Numbered from the stretch's first letter, positions 9,866-22,834 are shown. The stretch: 64,000 bases of DNA from Panulirus ornatus (GCF_036320965.1 NC_092236.1:12874518-12938517), one strand, 5' to 3'. The notes: a model not told the origin generated them from the sequence alone. Program-made: numbers and translations.

Positions 9866-11060
9866 AATATATTTGAGGATGTAAGGCATGTGTACGTGTA
9901 GGAAGAGAGGAAAGTGATTGGTTCTCAGTGAATGTAGGTTTGCGGCAGGGTTGTGTGATGTCTCCATGGTTGTTTAATTTATTTATGGATGGGGTTGTTA
10001 GGGAGGTAAATGCAAGAGTTTTGGAAAGAGGGGCAAGTATGAAGTCTGTTGGGGATGAGAGAGCTTGGGAAGTGAGTCAGTTGTTGTTCGCTGATGATAC
10101 AGCGCTGGTGGCTGATTCATGTGAGAAACAGCAGAAGCTGGTGACTGAGTTTGGTAAAGTGTGTGAAAGAAGAAAGTTAAGAGTAGATGTGAATAAGAGC
10201 AAGGTTATTAGGTACAGTAGGGTTGAGGGTCAAGTCAGTTGGGAGGTGAGTTTGAATGGAGAAAAACTGGAGGAAGTAAAGTGTTTTAGATATCTGGGAG
10301 TGGATCTGTCAGCGGATGGAACCATGGAAGCGGAAGTGGATCATAGGGTGGGGGAGGGGGCGAAAATTCTGGGAGCCTTGAAGAATGTGTGGAAGTCGAG
10401 AACATTATCTCGGAAAGCAAAAATGGGTATGTTTGAAGGAATAGTGGTTCCAACAATGTTGTATGGTTGCGAGGCGTGGGCTATGGATAGAGTGGTGCGC
10501 AGGAGGATGGATGTGCTGGAAATGAGATGTTTGAGGACAGTGTGTGGTGTGAGGTGGTTTGATCGAGTAAGTAACGTAAGGGTAAGAGAGATGTGTGGAA
10601 ATAAAGAGAGCGTGGTTGAGAGAGCAGAAGAGGGTGTTTTGAAATGGTTTGGGCACATGGAGAGAATGAGTGAGGAAAGGTTGACCAAGAGGATATATGT
10701 GTCGGAGGTGGAGGGAACGAGGAGAAGAGGGAGACCAAATTGGAGGTGGAAAGATGGAGTGAAAAAGATTTTGTGTGATCGGGGCCTGAACATGCAGGAG
10801 GCTGAAAGGAGGGCAAGGAATAGAGTGAATTGGAGCGATGTGGTATACCGGGGTTGACGTGCTGTCAGTGGATTGAATCAGGGCATGTGAAGCGTCTGGG
10901 GTTAACCATGGAAAGCTGTGTAGGTATGTATATTTGCGTGTGTGGACGTATGTATATACATGTGTATGGGGGTGGGTTGGGCCATTTCTTTCGTTTGTTT
11001 GCTTGCGCTACCTCGCAAACGCGTGAGACAGCGACAAAGCAAAAAAAAAAAAAAAAAAAT
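9866..11060 (+). mobile_element. LINE-A, 5'-truncated, young, short 3' UTR form
   Basis: Homology starts near 9,868 inside the RT, and the element ends in an A run at 11,041-11,059. The 3' UTR jumps from CCATGGAAAGCTGTGTAGGT to the terminal segment, so it lacks tail motif 1 and the long TG/TA-rich spacer. The same breakpoint is shared with the copies at 24,778 and 38,578, defining a subfamily. The terminal tail reads GCGCTACCTCGCAAACGCG then CAGCGACAAAGC. Confidence 0.9.
9877..10857 (+). pseudogene. LINE-A reverse transcriptase, C-terminal 326 codons, uninterrupted
   Basis: An open frame with no internal stop from 9,877 to TGA at 10,855. It begins inside the RT palm: motif B VGLRQGCVMSP at about 9,931-9,963 and motif C FADD at about 10,087-10,098. 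The C-terminal region carries YGCEAW, LKWFGHMERMSEERLTKR and GRPNWRWKDGVKK, as in RTE-like elements. A TGA at 9,874 replaces the CGA of the family consensus (YRGCK). It lacks the endonuclease domain, the RT fingers and motif A, so it cannot be active. Its intactness shows that it inserted recently. Confidence 0.9.
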
Positions 11061-11969
11061 ATTGACTTTTATTTTTGCACTGGTTCACAGCTTTTCCTGT
11101 TCCTGTTCTCTGTTATTTTTGTTAGTAGTAAATATACAGAAAAAATAACGTAAATAAAGATAATATCCAAATGATTTTAGGAATGTAAATGATGTATGTA
11201 TGTTTGCTTAGCAGTGGTCGGGAAGAAACTGAGGTCTATTTCCATAAGCTCTGACCCACCCATTTGACAGTTATTATTGTTTCATGTATGAGTTGGCTAA
11301 AAGCCTCATGAAGAGAACTGTATAGTAAAAATATAGAGGTAATGATAGTTTCCTTATAATTTTGAGAGAATTTGAAATATTTTTGTTTGCCTACCAGTGG
11401 GTGGTGAGAGACTAATGCACCTCTGTGCAAGCTCTGCTCACCCATTTGACATAGGAACCCCACACCATCATCTGTATCAAATCTGATGTCAAAATATTGA
11501 TATAATTCCTAGCAAATTAATTTTCTGTTATGATGCTACAGTAGCACCCAGCATGAAGTAACAGTCACAGTTTATAATTATTCTACATTGGCTTCGAGTA
11601 TGTGGGAATAGTAATGATTTATTATAATGTTACAAGGCCATCCAGTATGCATAAAAGTATTAAACATCATGCATGATCCAAAAATTCCATTAAGAAGTGT
11701 GCATGAAATTAAGAAAAGGAAAAAATTATTACCTATGTGAAATGTTTGCACTCAAAAGTAAGAGATGATACACAGAAATATATTTTTTACCTTTGTGTTG
11801 GCCTAGTCCAGTGCTAATTGAGCATTAGAAGGGAGTATGAATGATGCATTTAACAGGTCTTGGTAAGAAGACATGGTAGTGATTTCTTTTCTTTCTGTTT
11901 TGCTTGTTTTGCCACTATAACTTTTATTTGATATGCATACAAAGTGTTAGTGGTAAATAACAATTATAT
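11061..11969. other. unassigned AT-rich sequence
   Basis: No gene or recognised repeat. CpG is rare. Confidence 0.35.
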
Positions 11970-13135
11970 TTAGGAAACTCTAGTGCACCTTTTCCAGTAA
12001 GATTCAGTGTGAGGGATTTGCTGGTAACTGTGGGAGAAAATTGAAGGGCTTGTTTCTTTCTTTTGCACAGAAAAGGACTCTACCTTCAAACACATTTTTT
12101 TTTGTAACAAACTCATATTTGATACAGACACAGCATTGATGGTGAAGAACATGAACATATGTTGAAATATTACACCTTCACTCTGCATACATGTGTGAGG
12201 ATTTGAGCAGTTGGCACATATTAGGAGAATATTAAAGATTTTTCTTTCAAAATGTATTTCTGTATCTGTCATCTGTTATGAACATCCTCCAGTAGCTCAG
12301 GATTACAAATGGAAAATATCAGGTGCAATTGTTATGTAATTCCTTTCATAAATGTGAGGTCACTGGGTATGCCTCCATTTTGATATAATCCCACTGAAAT
12401 TGTTCTGTAAGTTATTTATTTCTCCTCATTTCTCTTGTTATTCTCACTTTCCTCACCATCTGATACGTACCAGGAGTGTTCTTTCTAAAAACTGGTCATT
12501 CAACAATTTTCCACAGCGTGACCATATATGCATAATCTTTAGATAGAAGGCTGTACACTTATAATGGTAATCAGAATGTTTTCCCATGCCTTTTTAGTGA
12601 TGTAAGAGACCTTTTTAGGCTACTATGGTATAAGTCAACTGGATATCTAAACAGAGGCAGGAGAATTTAGAACATCAGCTACCATTTCCTAAAAGAAAGA
12701 TTGCCCACTTTTTAAAAGTTAAAGGCTTGAGCAGTCTTCTTTTCCTAAGAAATTTATAAGTGTGTATGTATTTACATCGTAGTAGGCATACACTTTCAAA
12801 ATATGCTGGTTTCATAAGATTAAACACTTGCTGTGACATATATCCTTGAATAACATAATAGCCTTAAACTACTCAGGGAACTTGTAAGCAGCCACACTGG
12901 TAAACTTGACGTTGTGTAGAGACTGATGCTTCTTTGATTTTCAAACCAGCCCATACTTAATAAAAAGGGCTCAGCAGATGAAGATTCTCCTTGTTCTTGT
13001 CTTAGGTACAGCTTCAGAGAGCTTTTGATTTTGTCAGCATTCATCTTGATTGTCCTTATGCTGTGCTTGATGTTATATGCACAGGCCAGCACTGAAGGCC
13101 TCCCAACCAGGCTCTAGTTTTGTATTTCCCACCTT
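11970..13135 (-). pseudogene. Tigger/pogo transposase, decayed, nearly collinear
   Basis: Reading the minus strand from high to low coordinates, pieces appear in the order expected of Tigger-like transposases. A helix-turn-helix-like stretch NIKHSIRTIKMNADKIKSSL lies near 13,071-13,012. SSSAEPFLLSMGWFEN follows near 12,975-12,937, then after a frame change SLHNVKF and KFPE near 12,925-12,875. QVFN plus ETSIF.KCMPT (usual pattern DETGLFWKKMP) is near 12,820-12,780, YHSSLKR near 12,635-12,605, and FNILLICANC (usual pattern LLLLDNAPGH, a catalytic Asp region) near 12,235-12,205. Both acidic positions I can judge are lost and the frame is broken several times. This is inference from family patterns. 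It lies opposite in strand to the fragment at 8,283. Confidence 0.65.
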
Positions 13136-15379
13136 TAAGTCTTAACATGACAACTATAGCCTTAATGAGAGGCTTTTCATTAGTAAAACCACTTGTAGGA
13201 TGTTTTGGATGTGCTATATCATCGATAAAGAGACCAAATCAAGTTTGTAGGTAGAGAACATTCTCCCCTAGTACACACCACAAATATGCTGATGGGTAAT
13301 GGACACTGATTTCATTGATTTACTGTGAGACCCAGAGGACAAGGTGCCTGTTGTGCATAAAGCCTTTTCTCAACCATTCACCACCTCATATCTACAGACC
13401 TTTTTTGTGGTAATGATAAATCGTTTCTCAGTGAATTTGTTGACAGTGAACTTTTTTTATAGTAAGGGAAAGGTGTATATGGTTTAATTTTAACATTTTA
13501 GACATCTTGCATATTTTCAGTACTCTTTTCAACTGCTCTATTTCATTTGCAGATCCATTGTTTATTATTTCATACTTAGAACTACAGCCAGTCTCTTTAT
13601 CTTTCTCTTTCTTAGGATGGCAAATTTGAAATCACACTATTGTTATTGATTCTACTGATTTTAAGCTTCCCAGTATCTCTTTTGATTCTGAAAGCATCAC
13701 CTTAAAATCATTTAGCTCATTTGTAGATAGTCTGTAGTTCACGATACTTATTGTGGTTAGGGCTGGTATAGTCACTGCAGGCATCTTATATTTACTGTTT
13801 ACATATAGTATATTGCTGCTCTTCCCTGTTTGATACTGAAGTTATTAGTACAATTGGTGACATAGTTCTATCTATTTGCCTCTTTATGAATTTTTCATTT
13901 GAATGTGATGAGATACTCCTAGAACCAGATGTTGTTGTTTATGCCTTGTAATTGTTATCATATTTAGATTATCATACATCTCTTCCTTCTTTCTAAACTC
14001 TAGAGTTGTAGCTTCTTCATTTTCCCAGGGTAACTCATGAGAGCAGAATGAAAATTGTTACATGAAAATGACAAGCTAGATGGGACTTGGAAACACCTGA
14101 AAATATGATACTACTGAGGACTAACAGAGATGATGAAGTATAACATTTCTCTTTCAGTAGGAATTGCCGTTTTGCAATAATTCATTGTCAACCAAAGATT
14201 GGTCATGCTTCATTGACCCATGGTCACTTAATAGAGAAGAGATCTGCCCTCATACATGGCACCTTCAGTTGCATTAATACTTTGGAACATTTACTCATGA
14301 AATGCCAAAAATATAGAAGCCATATAAGCAAGTGTGATTTGTATAATAACAATGGAATGAATGAAAGTATTGGATAAATTAATGAATGTTTAAAGGAAGC
14401 CAAAATGTATGATTTTATATAAAAAGTTTTAAGTTCATATATGTCTTTAAAAGAAGCCAAAATATATAATTTTGTGTATATAGTTTAAGCTTTTAGACGT
14501 CTCTTCCATGTTAAAAAGCACCGACTAAACCATCAGGTTCAGACACTTTACAAATTTCACAAAAAGTCAATCAGTCCATTAGATCCTTGTGCACACTGAG
14601 TTGATCGATCAACTCAGTTATGTCTTCCTGATTTGTTGATATCTGCAAGGGTAAGCTCATTAGAGCAACTGAATGTTTTGTCAATATGTTTTCTCTCTTT
14701 CTCTGCTGAAATCTAACATATTATGGTTGACTACCATTTGGGACACTCTTCTTAGATTGTTTTTGTAATAGTCTGAGAGAGAGAAAGAGAAAGCCCTGCC
14801 AATGACTTCTTACATTGAGATTTGCTGTTAAGCAGGGCTCTGTGCATGTCTTGCTGGATTTACACTTTGATGAACTGATGATGAAGCACTCGAGCACCCA
14901 AGACATGTATGTAGACAAGTAGATGATGAAATACATCATCATGGTCTTAGAATTCTCACAAAAAATCCAATGTTATTCTGTCTCTCTCACAGTATTCGGT
15001 ACTTAGTGTATATGATATTATAGAATTATCACATATAAGCATATGTCACAAATTAAGATATTGTAAACATTTGCTGGTGAGTGAGTGCTACTGGCAGCCA
15101 CTTGGTTCCCTGTCTTGGGGTCTTGCAAGGTTCACAAAATTTTTAACAATACTGCTGTTCTTTACAGGCTAGGACAATTCATGATTGTCAAACTTGGGTT
15201 CATTTTTCCAGACTTTTTCTAAAGGTTTCCTTGCTTATTCCATGCAGATTTTTTTTGTGTATTTCACTTGGCACTGTTAGTCAGCCTGTACATCTTTAGC
15301 TAGGCTCTCACATTTTTTGTTTGATGTCATGTCAGTTGATTGTGTAAGGAATGACAGTGTCAGATTGTGGTTATAAGTA
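13136..15379. other. unassigned AT-rich, CpG-poor sequence
   Basis: Only short ORFs of non-coding appearance. A good polypyrimidine/AG signal near 13,615 has no convincing open exon after it. Confidence 0.4.
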
Positions 15380-15835
15380 CAGTCTGACTGAGAGGGTTGA
15401 CCAGGATGTGCAGAAATGGTTTCGGCATATGGAGAGGATGAGAGAAAAAAGACCGACTAAGAGATCTGTGTGTTTGAAGTGAAAGGAGCAAGAGAGAGGG
15501 AAGACCCAGAAGATGGGACAGAGTGAAGGAGTTTTGGGGTACTAGAGTCTGAAAATTGAGGAGAGTGAGAAGTTTGCTGTGTTTAGAAGGATTTGAATTA
15601 CTGCTGCTTGTGGCAGACGTGCATTCAGTGATCTAAACTAGTGGTTCTAAAGTGGTCAAGATAGACCATGGAATAATTTATAGGGCTTATCTGTGTGTGG
15701 TAGAGATTGATTGCAGTTCATCATACATGACAACTTGAGAATGGACGCGTGTAAATGAAACCAATTTTTATTTGCTTTTTCCTGATGCCACGTCACTATG
15801 ACAGGAAGGCAGTTATATACGAAATCTTTTTTTCA
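15380..15835 (+). pseudogene. LINE-A-related C-terminus and 3' UTR, very old
   Basis: A degraded frame reads KWFRHMERMREKRPTK near 15,410-15,460, the counterpart of KWFGHMERMSEERLTK. The 3' UTR blocks follow, including GTTCATCATACATGACAACT near 15,717. It is among the most diverged copies. Confidence 0.6.
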
Positions 15836-17714
15836 ATATATTACAAGGGTGTATTGCAGACTTAATTACCCATGTTGTCCTTGACTCCTTCAGTTTGTTG
15901 CCATGCATAGATTATCACGTTCCTTTCTATTTTTCTTAGGCTGCAAAGTTTGAGCTCCTTCAACCCATGATAATTCATATGCCTCATTCCATCTTGTTTT
16001 ACTTGTAGAGTGTCTGTGAATTCTTCCTAATTTGTTGTTTGGAGTTTGATTTGATGGTGACCATAGAAAACAGAAGTATCCTATTTGCTTTTCTTTATTC
16101 ATTGTGCACTTCATCATTGGTTTTCTCTCTCAGTAGTAAGTGGGTGCTTGTTTTTAAATTTTTCATTGTCACTTCACTGATGATTTTGTTAATTAATGTG
16201 ATTTGATCAGTGTTTTCTCCATATTACAGCTTTTTATGCATGATTACTCTTGGGTCTTTAATTCTGTTCCTCACCAAAATCCTCACCTCTTGGTGACTAT
16301 GTAAGACCTAACCAGGTCTGTTTTTTAGATAAACTAAGATATTTATATGCAGTTGAAATCTGATCCTCACTTTAGTTAGCGTGAGGTTAAAAGATGTTCA
16401 TTAATTTTTTGAGAGTGATCTTTTTTCTAAACTCCTGTTTGGTTAGAACTCATTGGTGATTGTAGTTGTTTAATGAACATTTTGGTGGATATCAGTGACA
16501 CATGTCAACATCATCTTGCTAAATGCAAGAAAACATTTGGATGTGATGTAGATATATATTTTAAGTATGAATATTTTGATTTTCTGTTATTACATGTGTA
16601 AATTAACAGATGAACAGCTTTTGTTCTTTTAGATGTTGTTATAAAGTGTACTATATTACATAAAAAAGCCTTTGTATTTACTGAATAATATGTATACCTA
16701 GCCAATAATATGGTCATTATTAATGAACATCAGGTGAATTCTTCAGATACTATTAATGTTTGTACCTTTGTTATATTTTTCAGTTTTTCAGTGAAACAGT
16801 ATTTATCAATATATGTGTATATTCTCTGGGTCTGCCTCAGCACTCAGAAAACCAGTCATATCCAGCAAGCGGGACCACAAATCATGAGATGTAGTGATGT
16901 GTGTGTGTTTCTATGTGGGGAGAGTGCAGGTTAGTCGAGCAAGGAGCGTTCTGTGTCTTCATTGCTGTAGTTGCTTAATGGTCGTGAAGGATCTTTGAAT
17001 ATAGTGTTGTAAAGACAAGTACAGAGGACAAATGAGTGTGCAACTCATACATGTGTAGGGAGAGTGGTTTCAGATGGGTGTATGATTAGTGGGGCAGGGT
17101 TTTAGACTTAGTTGAAAGGGTGGTTGCTTAGTGCCTGTTGTCTACAAAAAACATTATTCCCCCATATATTTTGAAAGGCGATACATGGTTAAGATTTATT
17201 GTAGGAGCATACGTGACACTATCAGGGTGAAATCATCATACATCTGGTCTCTGAGACGAGTGATTTTAATGGTGTGAGCACAAGCAACCCACCTCAGTGT
17301 GCCTCAGGCTATTTTGAGGGAATGATGTTCTTTCTTTACTCCCCCCAGCTGCCACTTCATTTTGCAAATTTTGTTTCTGGGTGCTGTATTTCTTCTACCT
17401 ATACTTCAAGATGGTTAGCATTTATCTTTCTAAGGAGGATAAAGCCCTCATTCTCACCTAGAAACAAGAAAATGTGGGTACCTAGGCACACTGGGTGCTC
17501 AGAATTAACAGTCAAGTGGTTGCTTCCTGTAACACCTCAGCAGTGCCTTGCCTCATTTAGGATATCAATACGCAATGGACTCAGAACATGGACTTAAAAT
17601 ACTTGGGTAATCAGGGCAAAAGGAGAGATGACAAAGCAATAAAATGTAAGTGTGACATTGCCTTCAAAGATGTATGGGGAGGTAGACATGGTTTTTTGTG
17701 GACACTGTATATAT
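15836..17714. other. unassigned sequence
   Basis: No supported gene. A 75-codon minus-strand frame (15,890-16,117) has no recognisable family. Confidence 0.35.
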
Positions 17715-17839
17715 TCATTTATATTTATTTATTATACTTAATCGCCATCTCCCGTGTTAGCGAGGTAGCCCAAGGAAACAGACGAGGAATGGCCCAACCC
17801 ACATACACATACACATGTATATACATATATGTATTATTG

Positions 17840-17843
<4 letters not shown>
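17715..17843 (-). mobile_element. LINE-A 3' terminal fragment
   Basis: Reads as the reverse of the terminal tail: TTATTTATTATACTTAATCG, GTGTTAGCGAGGTAGCCC, AGGAAACAGACGAGGAATGG, then a CA/TA-rich spacer that passes into the TA array. Confidence 0.8.

Positions 17844-17918
<75 letters not shown>
17844..17918. repeat. (TA)n microsatellite
   Basis: About 37 units between a LINE-A tail and an internal LINE-A RT segment. Confidence 0.95.
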
Positions 17919-17922
<4 letters not shown>

Positions 17923-17934
17923 ACATATCCATCT

Positions 17935-18627
17935 GTTTTTCTAAGTATTTCTCACACTCACATTCTTCAAAGCAAACACCTGATTCACACATCCTCTACC
18001 ACTTCTGAAACCACACTGCTCTTCCCCAACCTGATGCTCTATATATGCCTTCACCCTCTTAATCAATACCCTCCCATATGATTTCCCAGGAATGCTCAAC
18101 AAACTTATGCCTCTGTAGTTTGAACACTAACCTTTATCCCCTTTGCCTTTGTACAGTGGCACTATGCATGCATTCTGCCACTCCTCAGCACTAACCTTTA
18201 TCCCCTTTGCCTTTGTACAGTGGCACTATGCATGCATTCTGCCACTCCTCAGGTACTTCATGATCCACACATACATTGAATATTCTTACCAACCAATCAA
18301 CAACACAGTCACCCCCTTTTTTGATAAATTCCATTGCCATACCATCCATACCTTGCCAGATTTTATCTTGCGCACAGCTTTCACTACCTCTTCTCTCTTA
18401 ACCAAACCATTCTCCCTGACCCTCTCACTTCACACACCGCCGTGACCAAAACACCCTACATCTGCCATTCTATCATCAAACACATCCAAAAAACCTTCAA
18501 AATACTCACTTCATCTCCTCCTCACTTTATTACCACCTGTTATTACTTCCCCAACTACACCTTCACCGATGTTCCCATTTGTTCTCTAGTCTTACGCACA
18601 TTATTTACCTCCTTCCAGTACATATTT
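17935..18627 (-). pseudogene. LINE-A RT fingers/palm fragment
   Basis: On the minus strand it reads EEVVKAVRKIKSGK, GGDCVVDWLVRIFNV, VPEEWQNACIVPLYKGKGDK, YRGISLLSIPGKSYGRVLIK and [20 protein letters not shown]. This is the RT region upstream of motif A, matching 41,290-41,700 of the best copy. It is broken by stops and by an exact 64-bp tandem duplication that shifts the frame. It is cut on one side by a TA array and on the other by a SINE-A copy. Confidence 0.8.
18125..18252. repeat. perfect 64-bp tandem duplication inside LINE-A RT
   Basis: Units 18,125-18,188 and 18,189-18,252 are identical by eye over 64 bp. Since 64 is not a multiple of three, the duplication shifts the RT frame. Identity within an otherwise decayed copy implies a recent event. 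Confidence 0.9.
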
Positions 18628-18836
18628 GCCATTTCCTGCACTAGCAAGATAGTGTTAAGAACAGAGTACAGAGCCTTAGGGGAATATCCTCACTTGGCCC
18701 CCTTCTCAGTTCCTTCTTTTGAAAAATTAAAAAATAGGAGGGGAGGATTTCCAGCCTTCTGCTCCCTCTCCTCTTAGTTGTCTCTTATGACATGCAGGGA
18801 ATACATGGGAAGTATTCTTTATCCCCTATATATCTG
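18628..18836 (-). mobile_element. SINE-A copy, moderately diverged
   Basis: Reverse SINE-A: CCATTTCCTGCACTAGCAAG tail, then CCTTAGGGGAATATCC, CTCCCTCTCCTCTTAG and AGGGAATACATGGGAAG, ending at CCCCTATAT. It is inserted directly after the LINE-A RT fragment. Confidence 0.8.
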
Positions 18837-18842
18837 AGACTA

Positions 18843-19025
18843 GGTGTTACCAGGCTTTGCCTGCAGGATGTTACATCATGAATGTAGTCACTTATGGCGA
18901 GACTTTATCAGTGGGAATAAAGTTTTGTCAAAGAACTCACCCCAAGGAGTCTGCATTTCCCTGTTACTGGGTGTAGCACAGCCTTGAGCTGCAGGAACCT
19001 TTAGAAAGAGGACTTTGGTAACACC
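18843..19025 (-). mobile_element. Family B element, copy 2
   Basis: Reverse orientation. The ends show inverted repeats (GTTACCAGG at the left, reverse of the TTGGTAAC end at the right). The core matches the other copies (reverse of GGCTGTGCTACACCCAGTAA, then CAGGGAAATGCAGACTCC). It lies a few bases from a SINE-A head. Confidence 0.65.
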
Positions 19026-19204
19026 AGGACCCATTGATAAAAATTAGTCCTGAGGCAGTTATAAAAATGAAGTATATGTGCCCATGTCTTCACCTGTCCC
19101 TGACTCTTGCTTATGGAGGAACTGGAGAACAAGTATGGTTTTTTTTCTTAATGGTATTTTTTTTTGCTGTAGCCCTTGTAGAGTGGTAGTGTCAGGGACA
19201 GAAA

Positions 19205-19880
19205 GAAAATGGCCTTATTAGCATACTTCCACTTTCTAGCTATCATGCATAATACAAAAACCACACAAAACAGAGCATTCAGACAAATGAATTTCTTTCT
19301 AGCAACCACAGGCACTCAACACCACAACAAAACTAAGATTCTCCCAATGCAGATCCTCCTTGTAATGCTCATCATTCAATTCTTTGCATCAGCACTAGTT
19401 CTTTGTCATCTAAACCTCTCTATTATTGACCACCACCCCCAAGGTGGATATAAAAAGCTTTCACCTAACACTCGCCTCAGTGACTTGTACTCACAGATCC
19501 CCTCCAATCCAGACAAGTATACTACTGACAACAATAACGCACTGGAATGACCCATTAAGCTTTAAATAGCTACCATCCTTACCCAGTTTTGAACATCACT
19601 CTACCAGACATGCAGTCATCCAAAACCGTACTCCTGACAATCGAAAGTAATTCTCTTGTGTATTTGCTCTTGACACAACCCATCTCTACAATGTTACAAA
19701 CACCAGTTCAACTTCTCTCAGTCCCCCTCTTGCCCAAGATGTTGCTTCCATATTGAAGACACTGATAATTTACTCCTAAATTGTTGTGGAGTCACATTAC
19801 TTAAACATATACACAACACTATCCCATACCTTAACCTTTGGACCCACCCAGTGGATGTGACAGGCTTCCTGAGTGCTGCA
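19205..19880 (+). pseudogene. C-terminal fragment of a second, unrelated non-LTR retrotransposon
   Basis: One frame reads KTTQNRAFRQM, HHNKTKILPMQI and QFFASALVL (19,255-19,410), typical of the region after the RT in jockey/I-type elements. A later frame reads CPRCCFHIEDTDNLLLNC and THPVDVTGFLSAA before a TGA near 19,885. The CxxC...C arrangement resembles the C-terminal zinc-knuckle region, but the usual His has become Asn. Frames are broken. No similarity to LINE-A is seen. The exact clade is not determined. Confidence 0.6.
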
Positions 19881-21329
19881 TGAGACCTGTAGAAGATAGA
19901 AGGAACTCCTAAGGCAGGAAGGTTAGGGTACACTAATCTTTTATATTTGATATGTATTCAGTGCTGTATAAATGCTTTATGTATGTATATGATATGAAGG
20001 ATGTGTAATCTTCCGTTAAAATAAATCTGTTAAGTGAACTCTTGGATAGAGTGCTAGACTCACCTGGCAATAAAACTACGATTCAGCCTTGCAAATTAGG
20101 TGGTAATTTTTAGTAGCCTTTTAAGATATCTGAAATCTTTGAAATACTGAGTATGATTTCCTAGAGATTTGTGTGATTGGTCGTCAGTGAAAAGATATAG
20201 ATTGTTTACATTATGTTGTCCATATGGTTTTGATAACTACAATTTTATGTCAAGTGCTGGATTAGACTTTGATTGTGTCTTTATAGAGATGGTGAGTATT
20301 GTCACTGTTTTACTAGTCGTAGAAGGTAGTGTAGGTTGATTATTAGTTTTAATATGATCTGTCACATTAAAGATACTTCTGTTTGCACTTGAGAATGGCA
20401 TACATGGAGTGGTAGATCTAAGCCTTCTCATATTGTTAGTTTCTAAAGATTCCTGATTTCATACTGACAGAAAAATTATGAGACAGTTACTTTAGCATTC
20501 TTTTTTTATAACATCACATTTTCAAAAATGTTCTCATGATGTTGAAACTTTCTCCAGTAACTAGAAAGTGTGCGGTGTTTGTGTGGATGTAACAGTCACC
20601 ATTGCACTGCTTAGGCAACACCAAATAAGATATATAAAGTACTATCAGAATTAATCCCTTGCTCAGGAGATTCTATTTAATGTGGAGGTAATTATGCTCT
20701 TCTCCCACAGTTTGAACATCTAGTTTGATAGAAATGAGAGTTATAGGGTGTCTTAAGTTTAGTGTGATTAAGTTCACTAAGTAGTCATTTTCTTTACCTG
20801 ACTCTTGATTTTACCAGTTTCTGTGTTACAGATGTGGCCAGTCATTATTTGATAAAAAAAAAAAAGAGGAAATTCCTTTTGATGAAGTTATGCTGTATAT
20901 GGTTGACAAGCCCAAAATTTAACCAGTGAAATTCCTGGCACACACTGCTTAGTTGATAAACTTGATAAACTGGTGTTTGCTGACACCACCTTTTTCTACG
21001 TTTCTGTCCACAAACTCTTATCAGTAATATTGCATGGTTCTAAGTGCAGAGTATAATGCTGTAATTTAAAGGCTTTATTTTTCAAAGTAAAGAGAATTAT
21101 AGTAGCATGAAGTACGAAAAGATTATATTTTTTTAAGTGGGTGTCTGGAATTTCTCCAACCTACATTCAGTTTAGGTGAATTTTCATGATAATATAAGTT
21201 TTGTGGACTGATTATTATTCATGCTGCCCTTCAGCTTGCATAGATTTTAGGGTTAATGAAATGCAAAGGAGCAGTTTACTTTTAGCAAGGAACTGCATCA
21301 TTAAGACCCAAGCAAGCCATGAATAATTG
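19881..21329. other. unassigned AT-rich sequence
   Basis: No supported gene or recognised repeat. Confidence 0.35.
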
Positions 21330-21560
21330 ACAGGTTGATAAAACAATTAGGTATACATGGGGGCACTGCACTGTCAGTGGACTGAACTAGAGCATTTGAA
21401 GCAGCCAGGAAAAGCCATGGAAAAGTTTGTGGGCTTGGCTGCAAATAGGGGGCTGTGGTTTTAGTGCATTGCACATATAAGCACATCCACCCTTTCTTTG
21501 TCAGTTCCTGGTGCTGTCTTACTAATGTAGGAAACAGTGGACAGGTATGAAAAAAAGAGA
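21330..21560 (+). mobile_element. LINE-A 3' end, old copy
   Basis: Shows CACTGTCAGTGGACTGAACT, GCATTTGAAGCAGCC, GTGGTTTTAGTGCATTGCAC, then tail motif 1 in degraded form (GGTGCTGTCTTACTAATG) and a short A run. It ends at the first tail motif, like other old copies. Confidence 0.7.
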
Positions 21561-22834
21561 GATGATTAAGTAAGTTTGGTCAGTGGACATGAAGGTCAAA
21601 GGGTGTGAAACAGGAGCATATTAGCTTAGTTCTATTAAATATATTTTAGTATAATAGCTAGCTTAGTGGCCTTGACTAGCTCAAAGAATGGACTTAGGCT
21701 ATTGTTGGGAACCCATCAAAGCAGATAGCTATGATAACCCTTTCCCATGGTCATTTGGCCAGTAAGCTAGCTTTATAAGTATGGGAGTTTTTCACTCTTG
21801 ATCTGCTTATTGACATTATTCCAAAGCAAAAATTTAGGCTCTGAATATTCACAAGAATATATTTAAGTTTCCGTGATTCTTAGGGTCTCACATGGTCATG
21901 GTGCATTGTCATAAACTCTTAGAATGTGCAATTCCTTAAGAATGACCCTCCCCAGCATGGAAGGACTTTTTCTTTACAGATTGTCTTTATGTATTATTGA
22001 AGGAAATACCTAAAAGAGTGGTTTACATTATTGAAGGAAATACCCAAAAAAGTAGTATGATTTCCTCTTTGTTGGTGTGTGAAGGTGTTGAGTGGAAGGG
22101 GGAAGGTTAGGGCTGGCACCATGGATGTTCTGCATGTAAGTATCAGATGGTTATAGGTTTTTCCTGGTGTGATTTCATTATGCATACACCAGATTATATC
22201 ATTCACTTCTGTGCTTTTCTCCAAAGGTGTTTTCACACTTTCCATACATATTTATGTATTTATTACATGGACATATTTAATGTACAATATATGAAAACAA
22301 ATTTCGCTAATTGATAGAATGACTACAATAGCATGCATCTAAGTCCAGCATCATGCCAGTATGACACTATGATGATCTGTGGGTGACTGAGATGCATAAT
22401 AATTTTTCCAGCCATGGTGGAAGGCTGCATGCAATATCAGCTGGGAATTCAAATGAAGATGGGAACTATTAAACCCTCAAATGAGGCCCAAAGCAGCCCT
22501 CTTAGACATTTTCACAGAAGGTCCAGTGCTGTGTAAGGGTTACTCAGCTTTCGCATAGTCTATCATGAGTTAGCTTGAATTGTAATGGATTATGTGATTG
22601 TCACCCATAGACAGAAACTGATGCGTTTTGGTGCCGTTGAGTTTTATAAATCCCATGAGAATAACAGTACTATATACATAAGTTTGACATGGACAGCACT
22701 TCTCACCAGAATCACTAGTTTTTGTCTAAAGATGATGTTGAACTCTGTTTTAGACAAGCTATAATCTTTGTGCAAATGCAAGAGATAAGACTGGTTTGAT
22801 TTAAATGGCAGTTTTATCACTTAATTATCGATAT
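21561..22834. other. unassigned AT-rich sequence
   Basis: No supported gene. A short imperfect direct repeat (ATTATTGAAGGAAATACC) occurs twice at about 21,993-22,044. Confidence 0.4.

Noticed and set aside
13590..13720. Exon-like segment after a strong polypyrimidine tract at 13,615
   Set aside because: All frames after the AG carry early stops or only a hydrophobic low-complexity stretch, and no donor pairs with it.
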